Shown here piece by piece: positions 1 to 7,122 of a DNA stretch of 11,558 bases; within the stretch, counting starts at the first letter, position 1, and each line of letters begins with the position of its first letter. The stretch covers positions 1-11,558 of the forward strand of contig JAQBQL010000220.1 of assembly GCA_028287035.1 (NCBI GenBank), written 5' to 3'. Source of the stretch: Labilithrix sp. (GTDB taxonomy: Bacteria; Myxococcota; Polyangia; Polyangiales; Polyangiaceae). A program made the translations under genes and the position numbers. The notes below the pieces were generated by a model. That model worked only from the letters and a program-made list of their open reading frames with translations, ran no database searches and was not told where the DNA came from.

Positions 1-1
1 C

Positions 2-127
2 CGCCCCACGGCTGCGTCTGCGGCGGGCCCCGCGACGACGACCGCCGCCCCGGCGCCCCCGACCTCCGCAGCGCCGCCGCCGCCCGCGACCAACGCGCAC
101 GACATGCAATCCATCCCTCGCAAATGA
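2..127 (+). CDS. C-terminal end of an unidentified protein with an Ala/Pro/Thr-rich tail (5' part outside window)
   Basis: Reading from base 2 gives 41 codons and a TGA stop at 125-127. The visible peptide is almost wholly Ala, Pro and Thr, then ends in a less biased segment, NAHDMQSIPRK. The stop overlaps the start of the next gene as ATGA (124-127), which is the same kind of coupling seen between other genes here and supports this being a true gene end. No domain is visible, so the function cannot be read. One inference: the kinase at the other end of the window has a similar Ala/Pro/Thr-rich segment after its membrane helix, and the gene downstream here is a paralog of the gene that precedes that kinase. 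This fragment could therefore be the tail of a second membrane Ser/Thr kinase, but composition alone is weak evidence. Confidence 0.6.
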   Translation, partial: RPTAASAAGPATTTAAPAPPTSAAPPPPATNAHDMQSIPRK

Positions 128-1104
128 ACGGCCGCACGACGTCGCCTCTGCACCGCCGCTGGCCCGCTCGCCTCGCCGTCACGCTCGCCGCGCTCACCGC
201 GCTCGGCGTCGCCGCCCCGGCCACCCTGGCGCACGCCGACGCTCCGGCCAACGAGGCGGCCGCCGAGGCGCTCTTCACGGAGGCCCGCGCCCTCATCGAT
301 GCGGGACGCGTCGCCGAGGGGTGCACGAAGCTCGAGGCGAGCCAGTCGCTCGATCCTGGCACCGGGACGCTGCTCCACCTCGCCGACTGCTACGAGCGGA
401 CCGGCCGCACCGCGAGCGCGTGGGCACGCTTTCGCGAGGCCGCGGCGCGTGCCGCTCACGACCACCGCGCCGACTGGGAGACGATCGCGAGGACGCGCGC
501 CGCCGAGCTCGAGCCGAAGCTCGCGCGCCTTCGCATCGACGCGCCCGCCGGAGCCTCGGTACGGCGTGACGGCGTCGACCTCCCCGCCGGCGCCCTGGGC
601 GCGGCGCTCCCCATCGACCCCGGCGCGCACGTCGTCGACGCCACCGCTCCAGGCAAGCAGCCGTGGCGCGGCAGCGTGGACGCCGTCGCGGCGCGCACCG
701 TGACGATCACCGTGCCGCCGCTCGTCGCCGTGCCGGCCGGCGAAACCCCCACCTCCACCGGCTCCAGCCTCCGCCCGGCCGGCTTCGTCGTCGGCGGCAT
801 CGGCGTGGTCGGCCTCGGCATCGGCGCAGCGCTCGGGCTCAGCGCGATCTCGCTCAACAACCGGTCGAAGGACGTCTGCCCCGAGCCCGGCCTCTGCGCC
901 GACGCCGGCGCGCGCGACGACGCCGCCAGCGCGCGCCGCGCCGCCACGATCTCGACGACTGCGTTCGTGGCCGGCGGCGTGCTGCTCGCGGCAGGCATCA
1001 CGCTCGTCGTGCTCGCGCCGCATCATGCGTCGCCATCGTCAGCGAGCGCGCGCGCGCGGCTCCGGCTGGCAGGGTCAGCGGCGCTCGTCGAGGGAACATG
1101 GTGA
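124..1104 (+). CDS. Exported TPR-like protein with PEGA-like region and two C-terminal membrane helices
   Basis: This 326-residue protein starts with a Sec signal peptide (basic n-region, hydrophobic residues about 17-35, likely cleavage after Ala-His-Ala at 36-38). Residues about 43-110 form paired amphipathic helices of TPR type (ALFTEARALIDAG, then LHLADCYERTGR). Residues about 135-198 look like a beta-rich PEGA-type domain. Two hydrophobic helices follow (about 218-240 and 276-298), separated by a short loop with Cys252 and Cys258 (C-x5-C) and a motif ISTTAFVAG. The ATG overlaps the preceding stop as ATGA and has no clear Shine-Dalgarno sequence, so it is probably translated by re-initiation. 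It is a paralog of the protein at 9239-10234: same order of parts and the same C-x5-C loop. Proteins of this design are common beside Ser/Thr kinases in myxobacteria; the biochemical role is unknown. It may be an envelope scaffold. Confidence 0.85.
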   Translation: MNGRTTSPLHRRWPARLAVTLAALTALGVAAPATLAHADAPANEAAAEALFTEARALIDAGRVAEGCTKLEASQSLDPGTGTLLHLADCYERTGRTASAWARFREAAARAAHDHRADWETIARTRAAELEPKLARLRIDAPAGASVRRDGVDLPAGALGAALPIDPGAHVVDATAPGKQPWRGSVDAVAARTVTITVPPLVAVPAGETPTSTGSSLRPAGFVVGGIGVVGLGIGAALGLSAISLNNRSKDVCPEPGLCADAGARDDAASARRAATISTTAFVAGGVLLAAGITLVVLAPHHASPSSASARARLRLAGSAALVEGTW

Positions 1105-2198
1105 AGCGACTCGCCCTCGGCGCAGGGATCGCGGCGCTCGCAGGCTGCGCGTCGCTCATCGACATCAACCAGCTCGACGCCCCGCCTGCCAGCGGCGCGA
1201 GCGACGGCGGATGCGGCGTCGACGGCGGCGTCCAGCACCTCGTCGCCACGCCGCGCGGCGTCCACACCGCGCTCGACGGCACCGACGTGTACATCACGCG
1301 TGCCGACCCGCCGCACGACAGCACGGTGGCTCGCTGCTCGAAGTGCGGCTGCACCGAGGTCACCGTGCTCGCGCGCCTCGCCCAGCCGGGCGGCATCGCG
1401 GTCGACGACCGGTTCGTCTTCTACACGGACGCCGTCGCGCAGGGCACCGTCACCCGGATCGACAAGGCCGACCCGACGCAGCTCGCGCAGATCCCCGGGC
1501 AGGACACGCCGTTCGGGATCGTGGTCGACGACACGTTCGTGTACTGGACCGTGCTCGGCGGCGACAGCGTCGCCACGGCCGGCGTGTGGCGCGCGCGCAA
1601 GAGCGACCTCGGCGAGGTGACGCGCCTCGTGAAGGTCGACACGCTCCCCTCGAACCTGATCCCGTACGCGCTCGCCCTCGACGAGACGTATCTCTACTTC
1701 ACGACCGCGCCCGATCTCAGCGGGCAGCCCGACATTCCGTGTGCCGCGACCGACGGCATCACGTACGGCTCGGTGCGCCGCGTGAAGAAGCAGGGCGGAC
1801 TCCAGACCGCCGAGGTGCTCGCGTCCGGGCAGGCCTGTCCGGTGGGTCTCGCCGTCGACGGCGCCGGCGTCTACTGGGCGAACCTCGGGTCCGGTGGAGG
1901 CGCGGGAGGAAGCGTCTGGTCGGCGCCCCTGGACGGTGGGGCAGGGGCGCAGCTCGTCGGGCAGGTGGGGCGCCCCACGTCGCTCACGCTCCACGCGGGA
2001 CGCGTCGCGTGGAACGCCCCGGGCAACCAGCGCGTCGACACGTGCACTCTACCCGGATGTACGGACGTGACCTCGCTGGGGCGCGAGCAGCCGAACCCGT
2101 CCGGCGTGAGCTCCGATGGCACGGGCGTCTACTGGGTCGACCTCGGCACGAGCGAACGCAACTTCAACGATGGGGCCATCGTCCGCGCGAGCCCCTGA
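1098..2198 (+). CDS. Beta-propeller lipoprotein with YWTN/DUF5050-like repeats
   Basis: This 366-residue protein starts with a short signal peptide and lipobox LAGC, with the lipidated cysteine at residue 17. A short Gly/Ser/Asp spacer follows, then repeated strands of the type GIAVDDRFVFYTD (about 99), GIVVDDTFVYWT (about 140), ALALDETYLYFTT (about 191), GLAVDGAGVYWAN (about 249) and GVSSDGTGVYWVD (about 335), each followed by a basic or GG-containing strand. Six or seven blades are likely, as in NHL/YWTN propellers. Two linkers carry Cys clusters, CSKCGC (80-85) and CTLPGC (316-321). The probable location is membrane-anchored and facing the periplasm or outside; the ligand is unknown. ATG 1098 overlaps the previous stop by 7 bases. 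GTG at 1101 is an equally reasonable start, because it gives a GTGA overlap and better spacing from GAGGG at 1090-1094. Confidence 0.85.
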   Translation: MVKRLALGAGIAALAGCASLIDINQLDAPPASGASDGGCGVDGGVQHLVATPRGVHTALDGTDVYITRADPPHDSTVARCSKCGCTEVTVLARLAQPGGIAVDDRFVFYTDAVAQGTVTRIDKADPTQLAQIPGQDTPFGIVVDDTFVYWTVLGGDSVATAGVWRARKSDLGEVTRLVKVDTLPSNLIPYALALDETYLYFTTAPDLSGQPDIPCAATDGITYGSVRRVKKQGGLQTAEVLASGQACPVGLAVDGAGVYWANLGSGGGAGGSVWSAPLDGGAGAQLVGQVGRPTSLTLHAGRVAWNAPGNQRVDTCTLPGCTDVTSLGREQPNPSGVSSDGTGVYWVDLGTSERNFNDGAIVRASP

Positions 2199-2205
2199 GG
2201 CCGTC

Positions 2206-3861
2206 TCAGCGCACGAAGGCGACGGCGCGCGCGAGCACGCCGGCCCGGGCGTGGACGGCGCGGACCACGTCGCTCGTCGCGCGGTCCATGGTGTCGAGGT
2301 CGTCGGGCTCGATGCGGACGCCATGGCGAGCCCGCTCGAGGATGGTCGCGCACGTCCCGGCGGCCGGGATGCCGACGCGCCGGGCGAGGGCCTGCGGCTG
2401 CTCGCCGTCCCGAGGGTGGATGCCGGCGTCGCGGAGGGCGACGAGCATTCGTTCCCAGTGGTTCGAGATGCGCTGATCGACGGGCTCGTTCCAGAACGGG
2501 CGCGCGAGGTGACGGAGGCGGAGCGCCCGCCGGGCGCTGCGCACGCCCAGCACCGCGGCGAGCGCGGCGAGCGCCGCGAGGCCGATGCCCCTCCAGGGGG
2601 CTCCGTCACCCGCCATGGCCCGCGGCTCGGGCGCGGCAGTTACGTAGGGCGCAAAAGCGGTGAGCGCCGGCGCGCCGGCCGCGGACGGCGTCGCCGTCGT
2701 GACCGCGTGGGCCGTGGTGGCCGGCACCGAGGTCTTCGGTCCGTGCGGCGCCGCCTTCACGACGGGCGCGGCCGCCGCGGGATGCGCCGCCGGGTGATGC
2801 GGCGCGGGCAGCGGCTCCGGCGGCGACACCTCGGGCACGACCGGGTACGTCGAGAGCGGCACGCCCTTTCCCGCAGGACCGAGGTCCTGGTCGCCGACCG
2901 CGCCGTGGAGGGTCGGCCCCCCTGCGCCCGGCGCGGGAAGAACGGGCGGACCGTCCGACGTGGGATCGCTGTCCCCGAGCGCGGCGACGCCCGCCGCGCG
3001 GTCCTCGCACACGCGGCAGGAGAGCGCCGCGTTCTGTTCGGCGATGCGGTCCTCGTCGGTGCGCGTCGTGCGAGGCGCGAAGTACTCGCGGACGCGCACG
3101 ACGGGCGCGTCGACGGTCGCCTTGCAACAGGGCTGCGTGCCGGCGGCCTGGAGCGCGAGCGCGTTCGAGAGCGCCACGGCGCGCTCCGCCCGCGCCGCCC
3201 GCTCCTTCACCTGCTCGCGCTGCCACAGCGAAGGGCCGATGATCGCCGCGAGGAGCAGCGCGCCGGTCCCGACCCCGACGGTCCAGGCGTGCTCGCCGAA
3301 CGCGCGCACCGGAGAGTCCCGGAGGACCGATCGCGTGCTTCGCTCCGCGAGCCGCCGCACCGAATGCGCCTGCCAGAGCGCCACGCGCCGCGTCTCGCGG
3401 GCGCGCATGAACGCGACGAAGAAGCCGGCGACGCCGGCGAGCAGCGGGAGCGACGCGTAGGCGTCGAAGCCTCCCGGCCCGTCGAGGACGACGAGCATCC
3501 AGAGCATCGCCGGATACCAGAAGGACGCGAGACCCCAGCGCTCGGACAGCGAGAGATACCCGCCCGCCACCGCTGGCACGAGCGCGAGACCGAACATCTC
3601 GATCGCCGGTCGCCACGGCTCGTAGAGGACGAACACGAAGACGGGCATGAGCCACACCGCGACGACGCCGACTGCCGCGAACACCCACGCGCGGAGGCGC
3701 CAGCGCGCGACGAGCTGTCCGCCGGCGAGGCCGACCACCGACCCGAGCCACAGCGCCAGGACGTCGTCAGGAGCGTCGGCGCGCAGCACGGTGATCCCCG
3801 CCAGCCCGCAGAGCGTGAAGAGCCAGTAGAGGAGCGCCGTGGTCCATGTGGGCTTCTTCAT
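2206..3861 (-). CDS. Multi-pass membrane protein with DUF4129-like C-terminus
   Basis: This 551-residue protein is the last gene of a MoxR-DUF58 operon. It has about six or seven hydrophobic helices in residues 8-211 (for example 57-79, 107-127, 135-153, 193-211), a soluble stretch 212-424, a last helix at about 425-441, and a C-terminal domain (455-551) with the pattern HWERMLVALRDAG...GEQPQALARRVG typical of DUF4129. In TgpA-type relatives the loop before the last helix holds a transglutaminase domain. Here it holds a short helical stretch, Cys245-Cys246, a CxxC pair (282/285), then a long Pro/Ala/His-rich linker, and no transglutaminase motif is visible. The loop should be periplasmic and the DUF4129 domain cytoplasmic. 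The ATG overlaps the DUF58 stop as ATGA (3858-3861), so translation is coupled. The product probably works with the DUF58 and MoxR proteins at the membrane; the exact role is unknown. Confidence 0.85.
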   Translation of the reverse strand: MKKPTWTTALLYWLFTLCGLAGITVLRADAPDDVLALWLGSVVGLAGGQLVARWRLRAWVFAAVGVVAVWLMPVFVFVLYEPWRPAIEMFGLALVPAVAGGYLSLSERWGLASFWYPAMLWMLVVLDGPGGFDAYASLPLLAGVAGFFVAFMRARETRRVALWQAHSVRRLAERSTRSVLRDSPVRAFGEHAWTVGVGTGALLLAAIIGPSLWQREQVKERAARAERAVALSNALALQAAGTQPCCKATVDAPVVRVREYFAPRTTRTDEDRIAEQNAALSCRVCEDRAAGVAALGDSDPTSDGPPVLPAPGAGGPTLHGAVGDQDLGPAGKGVPLSTYPVVPEVSPPEPLPAPHHPAAHPAAAAPVVKAAPHGPKTSVPATTAHAVTTATPSAAGAPALTAFAPYVTAAPEPRAMAGDGAPWRGIGLAALAALAAVLGVRSARRALRLRHLARPFWNEPVDQRISNHWERMLVALRDAGIHPRDGEQPQALARRVGIPAAGTCATILERARHGVRIEPDDLDTMDRATSDVVRAVHARAGVLARAVAFVR

Positions 3862-5408
3862 CGGACGGCCTCCAGCGTGAGCGCGCCGGTGCCCCGGTAC
3901 CGGACGACGAAGCTGCCCGCCGGCGGGGGCGCGACGTCGGCGCGGAGGGCCATCACCGTGCGGCCGTGGTCACGACGGGCGAGCGCCACGTCGAGCTCGG
4001 CGCGCCGGCGCACCGAGAAGCGGTTGTCCGGCGTGCCCATCGGGTAAGCGAGCAGCGCCGGCGAGCGCGGCGTCCACGCGGGCTCGGTGACGAGCTCGGG
4101 GAGGACGAGGATCCAGCGGGCGTGCGCGGGCGCCGCGCCGGCATAGAGCACCGCCCGCGAGACCACGTACGTCGACTCGGCGGTGACGAGCTGCTCGACG
4201 GTCATGCGGTCCTGCCAGGCCATGCGCGCCCCGAACCGGAGCGCGTCCTGCGCCGCGTGCGCCGAGTAGGGCCGGCGCTCCGCAACGACGGTATCGCCCT
4301 GGCGCACTGCCGCGGCGAGCGTCACGCGGGCCCCGGCCTCCGCCAGGTCGCGCGCGACGGCGAGCCACACGGCGACGAGCGCATCGAGCACCTCCGCGGG
4401 CGTGTCACAGGCGAGCTCGCTCGCCTCCGGGAAGCACGTGTCGAGCACGAGGCGGACGTGCGGCTGGTCGGGCGGCAGCTCGTCCGGGAGGCGCACGACG
4501 ACCTCGCCCGCCGCCAGCGAGCGGACCCAGTGGATGCGCCGCACGTCGTCGCCTTGCTGGTACTCGCGGAGGAGGAGGTTGCCCTCGGTGGGCATCCGGT
4601 GCGCGCTGCGCGGCGCCCGCGGCCCGTCGCCGAGGTCGAGCAGCGCCGGCGTCTTCGCGACGACGCGTGCCCGCGGGAGCACGGTGAGCTGCGCCCTGCC
4701 GACGCGCACGGCCTCCGAGCGACACAGACCGAACGCGTCCTGGAGCCACGCCTCGACGAGCTCGGCCTCGTGCTCGCCGCGCACCGCGGGACCGATCTCG
4801 CTCTCGACCACCACCTCGCCGCCCGACTCGTGCGCCTCGAGGGCGACGCGCGCCGCCGCGAAGCGCGGCCCGACCTGGCTCGACGCGAGCAGCCGGTAGC
4901 CGAACGGGATCCGCGGCTCGTGGAACGTGAGCTCCTCGTGGACCTCCTCGCCCTCCGTCACGACGGCGGGGACGAAGCGGCGCGTGACCGCGAGGTGCTC
5001 CAGCGGGAAGGCGAAGAGCGAGCGCACGACCACCGCGTGGAACAGACCCGACCCGAGCAGACCGACGACGGCAAGGCTCGGCCAGCCGAGGAGGACGGCG
5101 AGCACCGTGGCCCCGGCGGCAAGCCACGCGAGCGCGCGGCCCGGCCCCGTGAGCACGTCGAGCTGCTCGAGCAGGGTGGGCCCGCTCCCCGCGCGCCGGC
5201 GGACGAGCGCGATCACCGTGCGAGCCACGAGCGCCGCCGCGGCCACGCCCCACAGCGGGCAGAGGAAGAGCGTGACCGTGCCGGCGAGCCGACCGCTGCC
5301 CCCGCCGCTCGCCACCGCGAACGCTATCATCCACGCTGCGAGCGAGGGCACGACGAGGCAAGCGAGCCCGAAGAGGCGCCTCGCGACGGTGCGGGCTGGC
5401 CGGCGCAT
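3858..5408 (-). CDS. DUF58 domain protein (vWA-like partner of MoxR)
   Basis: This 516-residue protein has four likely N-terminal membrane helices (about 12-32, 42-66, 93-113, 114-133). A beta-rich region follows (about 140-250), which in this family resembles a conserved-repeat or Ig-like segment. The DUF58 signature lies at 276-297: EGNLLLREY, QGDDVRRIHW, then VRS. After it comes a vWA-like strand, VRLVLDT (318-324). In characterised relatives, DUF58 proteins pair with MoxR ATPases and are thought to be their membrane effectors or targets. The chosen ATG (5408) lies 2 bases after the MoxR stop, with a G-rich stretch just upstream. The open frame extends 100 codons further up, but that part is Arg-rich, overlaps the MoxR gene and looks like a shadow. 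The gene is translationally coupled to the downstream DUF4129 gene. It is slightly longer than the usual DUF58 protein of about 300-450 residues. Confidence 0.9.
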   Translation of the reverse strand: MRRPARTVARRLFGLACLVVPSLAAWMIAFAVASGGGSGRLAGTVTLFLCPLWGVAAAALVARTVIALVRRRAGSGPTLLEQLDVLTGPGRALAWLAAGATVLAVLLGWPSLAVVGLLGSGLFHAVVVRSLFAFPLEHLAVTRRFVPAVVTEGEEVHEELTFHEPRIPFGYRLLASSQVGPRFAAARVALEAHESGGEVVVESEIGPAVRGEHEAELVEAWLQDAFGLCRSEAVRVGRAQLTVLPRARVVAKTPALLDLGDGPRAPRSAHRMPTEGNLLLREYQQGDDVRRIHWVRSLAAGEVVVRLPDELPPDQPHVRLVLDTCFPEASELACDTPAEVLDALVAVWLAVARDLAEAGARVTLAAAVRQGDTVVAERRPYSAHAAQDALRFGARMAWQDRMTVEQLVTAESTYVVSRAVLYAGAAPAHARWILVLPELVTEPAWTPRSPALLAYPMGTPDNRFSVRRRAELDVALARRDHGRTVMALRADVAPPPAGSFVVRYRGTGALTLEAVR

Positions 5409-5410
5409 CG

Positions 5411-6919
5411 CTAGCGCCCCCGGCTTCCCGCGGCGTGGATCGCGCGCAGGCGGTCGGTCACCTCGGCCGGTGAGATCCAGAGCCGGTGCCGGAGCACGTC
5501 GGGCGCCATGTCGATGAGATCGTCGAGCGTCACGAACTCGCGGCCCGCGAGGATGGCGCGCGCCTGGGCAGCGCGCATCCACGCCAGCGTCGCGCGCGGG
5601 CTCACCATGTGCCCGCTGCTCGCGCCGCGCCGGAGGCCGTCGACGTAGGCGACGGCCGCTCGCTTCACCTCGGGCGACGCATGGATCATGGGAACGGTGC
5701 GCTGCCACTCCACGAAGCTCGCGGCGGGGATCACCGCCGGGATCGCCTCACCCGGCGCGGTGCCGGCAAGGTGCGTGTCGAGCACGCGCACCTCGTCCTC
5801 GGGCGACGGGTAGCCGAGCTCCAGCATGATCATGAACCGGTCGATCTGCGCCGCCGGCAGCGGGAAGGTCCCCTCGTGGTCCTGCGGGTTCATGGTGGCG
5901 AGGACCTGGAAGGGATCGGCCATCCGGTGCGACGTGCCGTCGACCGTCACGGTGCGCTCCTCCATCACCTCGAGCAGCGCCGACTGCGTCTTCGGGGTGG
6001 CGCGGTTGATCTCGTCGGCGAGGAGGATGTTCGTGAACACCGGGCCGGGCCGGAACACGAACGTCCCGGACTGCGCGTCGTAGATGGTCGCGCCCGTCAC
6101 GTCCATCGGCATCAGGTCGGGCGTGAGCTGCACGCGTCCGAAGCGCGCGCCGAGCGCCGCCGCGATGGTCTTGCAGAGCAGCGTCTTGCCGACCCCGGGC
6201 GCGTCGACGAGGAGCACGTGCCCGCGCGCCGCCATCGCCGCGAGCACGCGCGTCACGACGTCATGCTTGCCGATGACGACGCGGTCGACCGCGGCGATGA
6301 CCTCGAGCATCTCGGAACGCACCCGCTGCACGCGCGCCCGGAGCGGGTCGACGACCGGCGCGGCACGGCGCGCGTCGGGCTCGGGGGAACGGTAGCTGTC
6401 CTGGACGTGCTCCACGATGTCCTCCTCGAGCGACGGGACGCCTTGATGGCGCGGAAGGTGACCGACGAGCGAGCGCGCGACGCGCTCCTTCATGGTTGGA
6501 GCGGCCGGTGAGAGCACCGCGTTCGCGGCAGCCGCGCTGCCGTCGAGCCCCCACGCGCCGAGGAACGATCGTACCACGCGCCCGCGCACCGGGTCGCTCC
6601 CGGCGAGCTCGAGGAGCAGGTCGGCGAGCGCGCCGCGCAGCGCGAGCGGAACGAGGGGCGCGAGCTCCTCCGGCGTCGCCGGGACGAAGTCGTGCTCCGT
6701 GAGCGGGGCCAGCGAGAGCCGCACGAGCGCGCGGTTCGCGTGCGCGACGAGCGCCGCCGGGACCGGAGGCGCAGCGGCCAGCACGTTCGCCACCACGCGG
6801 CCCACCTCACGGCGGTCGACGAGGGGCGCGTACGGGGTCGGGTGCGGGCTCGTCATACCGGGTGCGGACGACGGATCTCCGCCCGTGGTCGTGACGAACG
6901 CCGGCCCCGCGCGATTCAT
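5411..6919 (-). CDS. MoxR-family AAA+ ATPase with long N-terminal extension
   Basis: The AAA+ core (about residues 205-500 of 502) has all the landmarks of MoxR ATPases: Walker A DAPGVGKT (239-246), Walker B LLADEINRA with Asp302 and Glu303, the TQSALLEVMEE helix, sensor 1 ATMNP (341-345), a probable arginine finger in AQIDRF (Arg361) and sensor 2 SPRATLAW (Arg442). MoxR proteins are chaperone-like ATPases usually encoded beside DUF58/vWA genes, as here. They are normally about 320-340 residues; this one has about 195 extra N-terminal residues, mostly helical and Ala/Leu/Pro/Arg-rich, with no known domain recognised. The start is uncertain: ATG 6919 follows GAGAAGGA with only about 1 base of spacing, ATG 6856 is possible, and ATG 7024 would add a basic stretch that looks non-coding. 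This is the first gene of the minus-strand operon and the only complete gene here ending in TAG. Confidence 0.92.
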   Translation of the reverse strand: MNRAGPAFVTTTGGDPSSAPGMTSPHPTPYAPLVDRREVGRVVANVLAAAPPVPAALVAHANRALVRLSLAPLTEHDFVPATPEELAPLVPLALRGALADLLLELAGSDPVRGRVVRSFLGAWGLDGSAAAANAVLSPAAPTMKERVARSLVGHLPRHQGVPSLEEDIVEHVQDSYRSPEPDARRAAPVVDPLRARVQRVRSEMLEVIAAVDRVVIGKHDVVTRVLAAMAARGHVLLVDAPGVGKTLLCKTIAAALGARFGRVQLTPDLMPMDVTGATIYDAQSGTFVFRPGPVFTNILLADEINRATPKTQSALLEVMEERTVTVDGTSHRMADPFQVLATMNPQDHEGTFPLPAAQIDRFMIMLELGYPSPEDEVRVLDTHLAGTAPGEAIPAVIPAASFVEWQRTVPMIHASPEVKRAAVAYVDGLRRGASSGHMVSPRATLAWMRAAQARAILAGREFVTLDDLIDMAPDVLRHRLWISPAEVTDRLRAIHAAGSRGR

Positions 6920-6935
6920 TCCTTCTCTGTAGACA

Positions 6936-6947
6936 CGCGAGATCGCG
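6936..6947. promoter_or_regulatory. Short inverted repeat in the divergent intergenic region
   Basis: The sequence CGCGA-GA-TCGCG is a perfect 5-base inverted repeat with a 2-base spacer. It lies about 17 bases upstream of the chosen MoxR start and about 47 bases upstream of the sigma-54-type site of the plus-strand operon. It could be an operator for either direction, but CG-only palindromes arise easily in DNA this rich in G and C, so this is only a candidate. Confidence 0.2.
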
Positions 6948-6993
6948 CGTCCATGGGAGACGTGGCGAATGGTCCGTGAGCGGGCGTGAGTGG

Positions 6994-7009
6994 CGGCACG
7001 CGCCTTGCG
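6994..7009 (+). promoter_or_regulatory. Probable sigma-54 (RpoN) promoter for the solute-binding/kinase operon
   Basis: The bases CGGCACGCGCCTTGCG match the sigma-54 consensus TGGCACG-N4-TTGCW at all defined positions except the first T and the final A/T. The invariant GG (6995-6996) and GC (7007-7008) are exactly 10 bases apart. The site is in a true intergenic region, on the strand of the downstream gene, and predicts a start of transcription near 7019-7020 and a leader of about 100 bases before ATG 7123. Such promoters need an enhancer-binding activator; many of these in myxobacteria carry FHA domains that read Ser/Thr phosphorylation. No activator gene is in the window. Confidence 0.6.
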
Positions 7010-7114
7010 GAAGGGGCAGCGCAATCATGAAACGCCCGCTTATTTCCGCGATCCACGGCGACCTTGCTGCTGGTTACCACCCGCACTGCGGCCAGACGCC
7101 GTCGGCGCCGGCGC

Positions 7115-7119
7115 AGGAG
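7115..7119 (+). promoter_or_regulatory. Shine-Dalgarno site that sets the 7123 start
   Basis: AGGAG lies 3 bases before ATG 7123. The spacing is short, but this is the best match near any in-frame start, and it places a lipoprotein signal peptide at the very N-terminus. The in-frame ATGs at 6976 and 7027 lack such a site; 6976 also lies upstream of the predicted sigma-54 promoter. Confidence 0.6.
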
Positions 7120-7122
7120 AAC

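Noticed and set aside
1023..1994. Minus-strand open frame of 323 codons opposite the propeller lipoprotein
   Set aside because: It is rich in Arg, Val, Asp and Glu without domain or ribosome-binding site, while the opposite strand has a lipobox and repeated propeller strands.
2990..3130. Cys282 of the DUF4129 protein as the nucleophile of a transglutaminase
   Set aside because: The surrounding residues (ALSCRVCEDRA) do not match a transglutaminase active site, and no ordered His and Asp follow; the downstream histidines are in a Pro/Ala linker.
2116..4047. Long plus-strand open frame of 643 codons opposite the DUF4129 gene
   Set aside because: It is composed mostly of Arg, Ala, Gly, His and Glu with no domain, and lies antisense to a gene with clear membrane helices and a DUF4129 pattern. 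This is typical of a shadow frame in GC-rich DNA.
3846..5414. Plus-strand open frame of 522 codons opposite the DUF58 gene
   Set aside because: Its Arg/Glu/His-rich low-complexity composition and exact coverage of the DUF58 gene mark it as the antisense shadow of that gene.
5486..6511. Plus-strand open frame of 341 codons opposite the MoxR gene
   Set aside because: It is antisense to the unmistakable AAA+ core and has no recognisable motif.
6920..7024. MoxR start at ATG 7024 giving 35 extra residues
   Set aside because: The added stretch is Arg/His-rich with no conserved look, and it would cover the sigma-54-type site of the divergent operon. ATG 6919 has a purine-rich stretch just upstream, though its spacing is poor.
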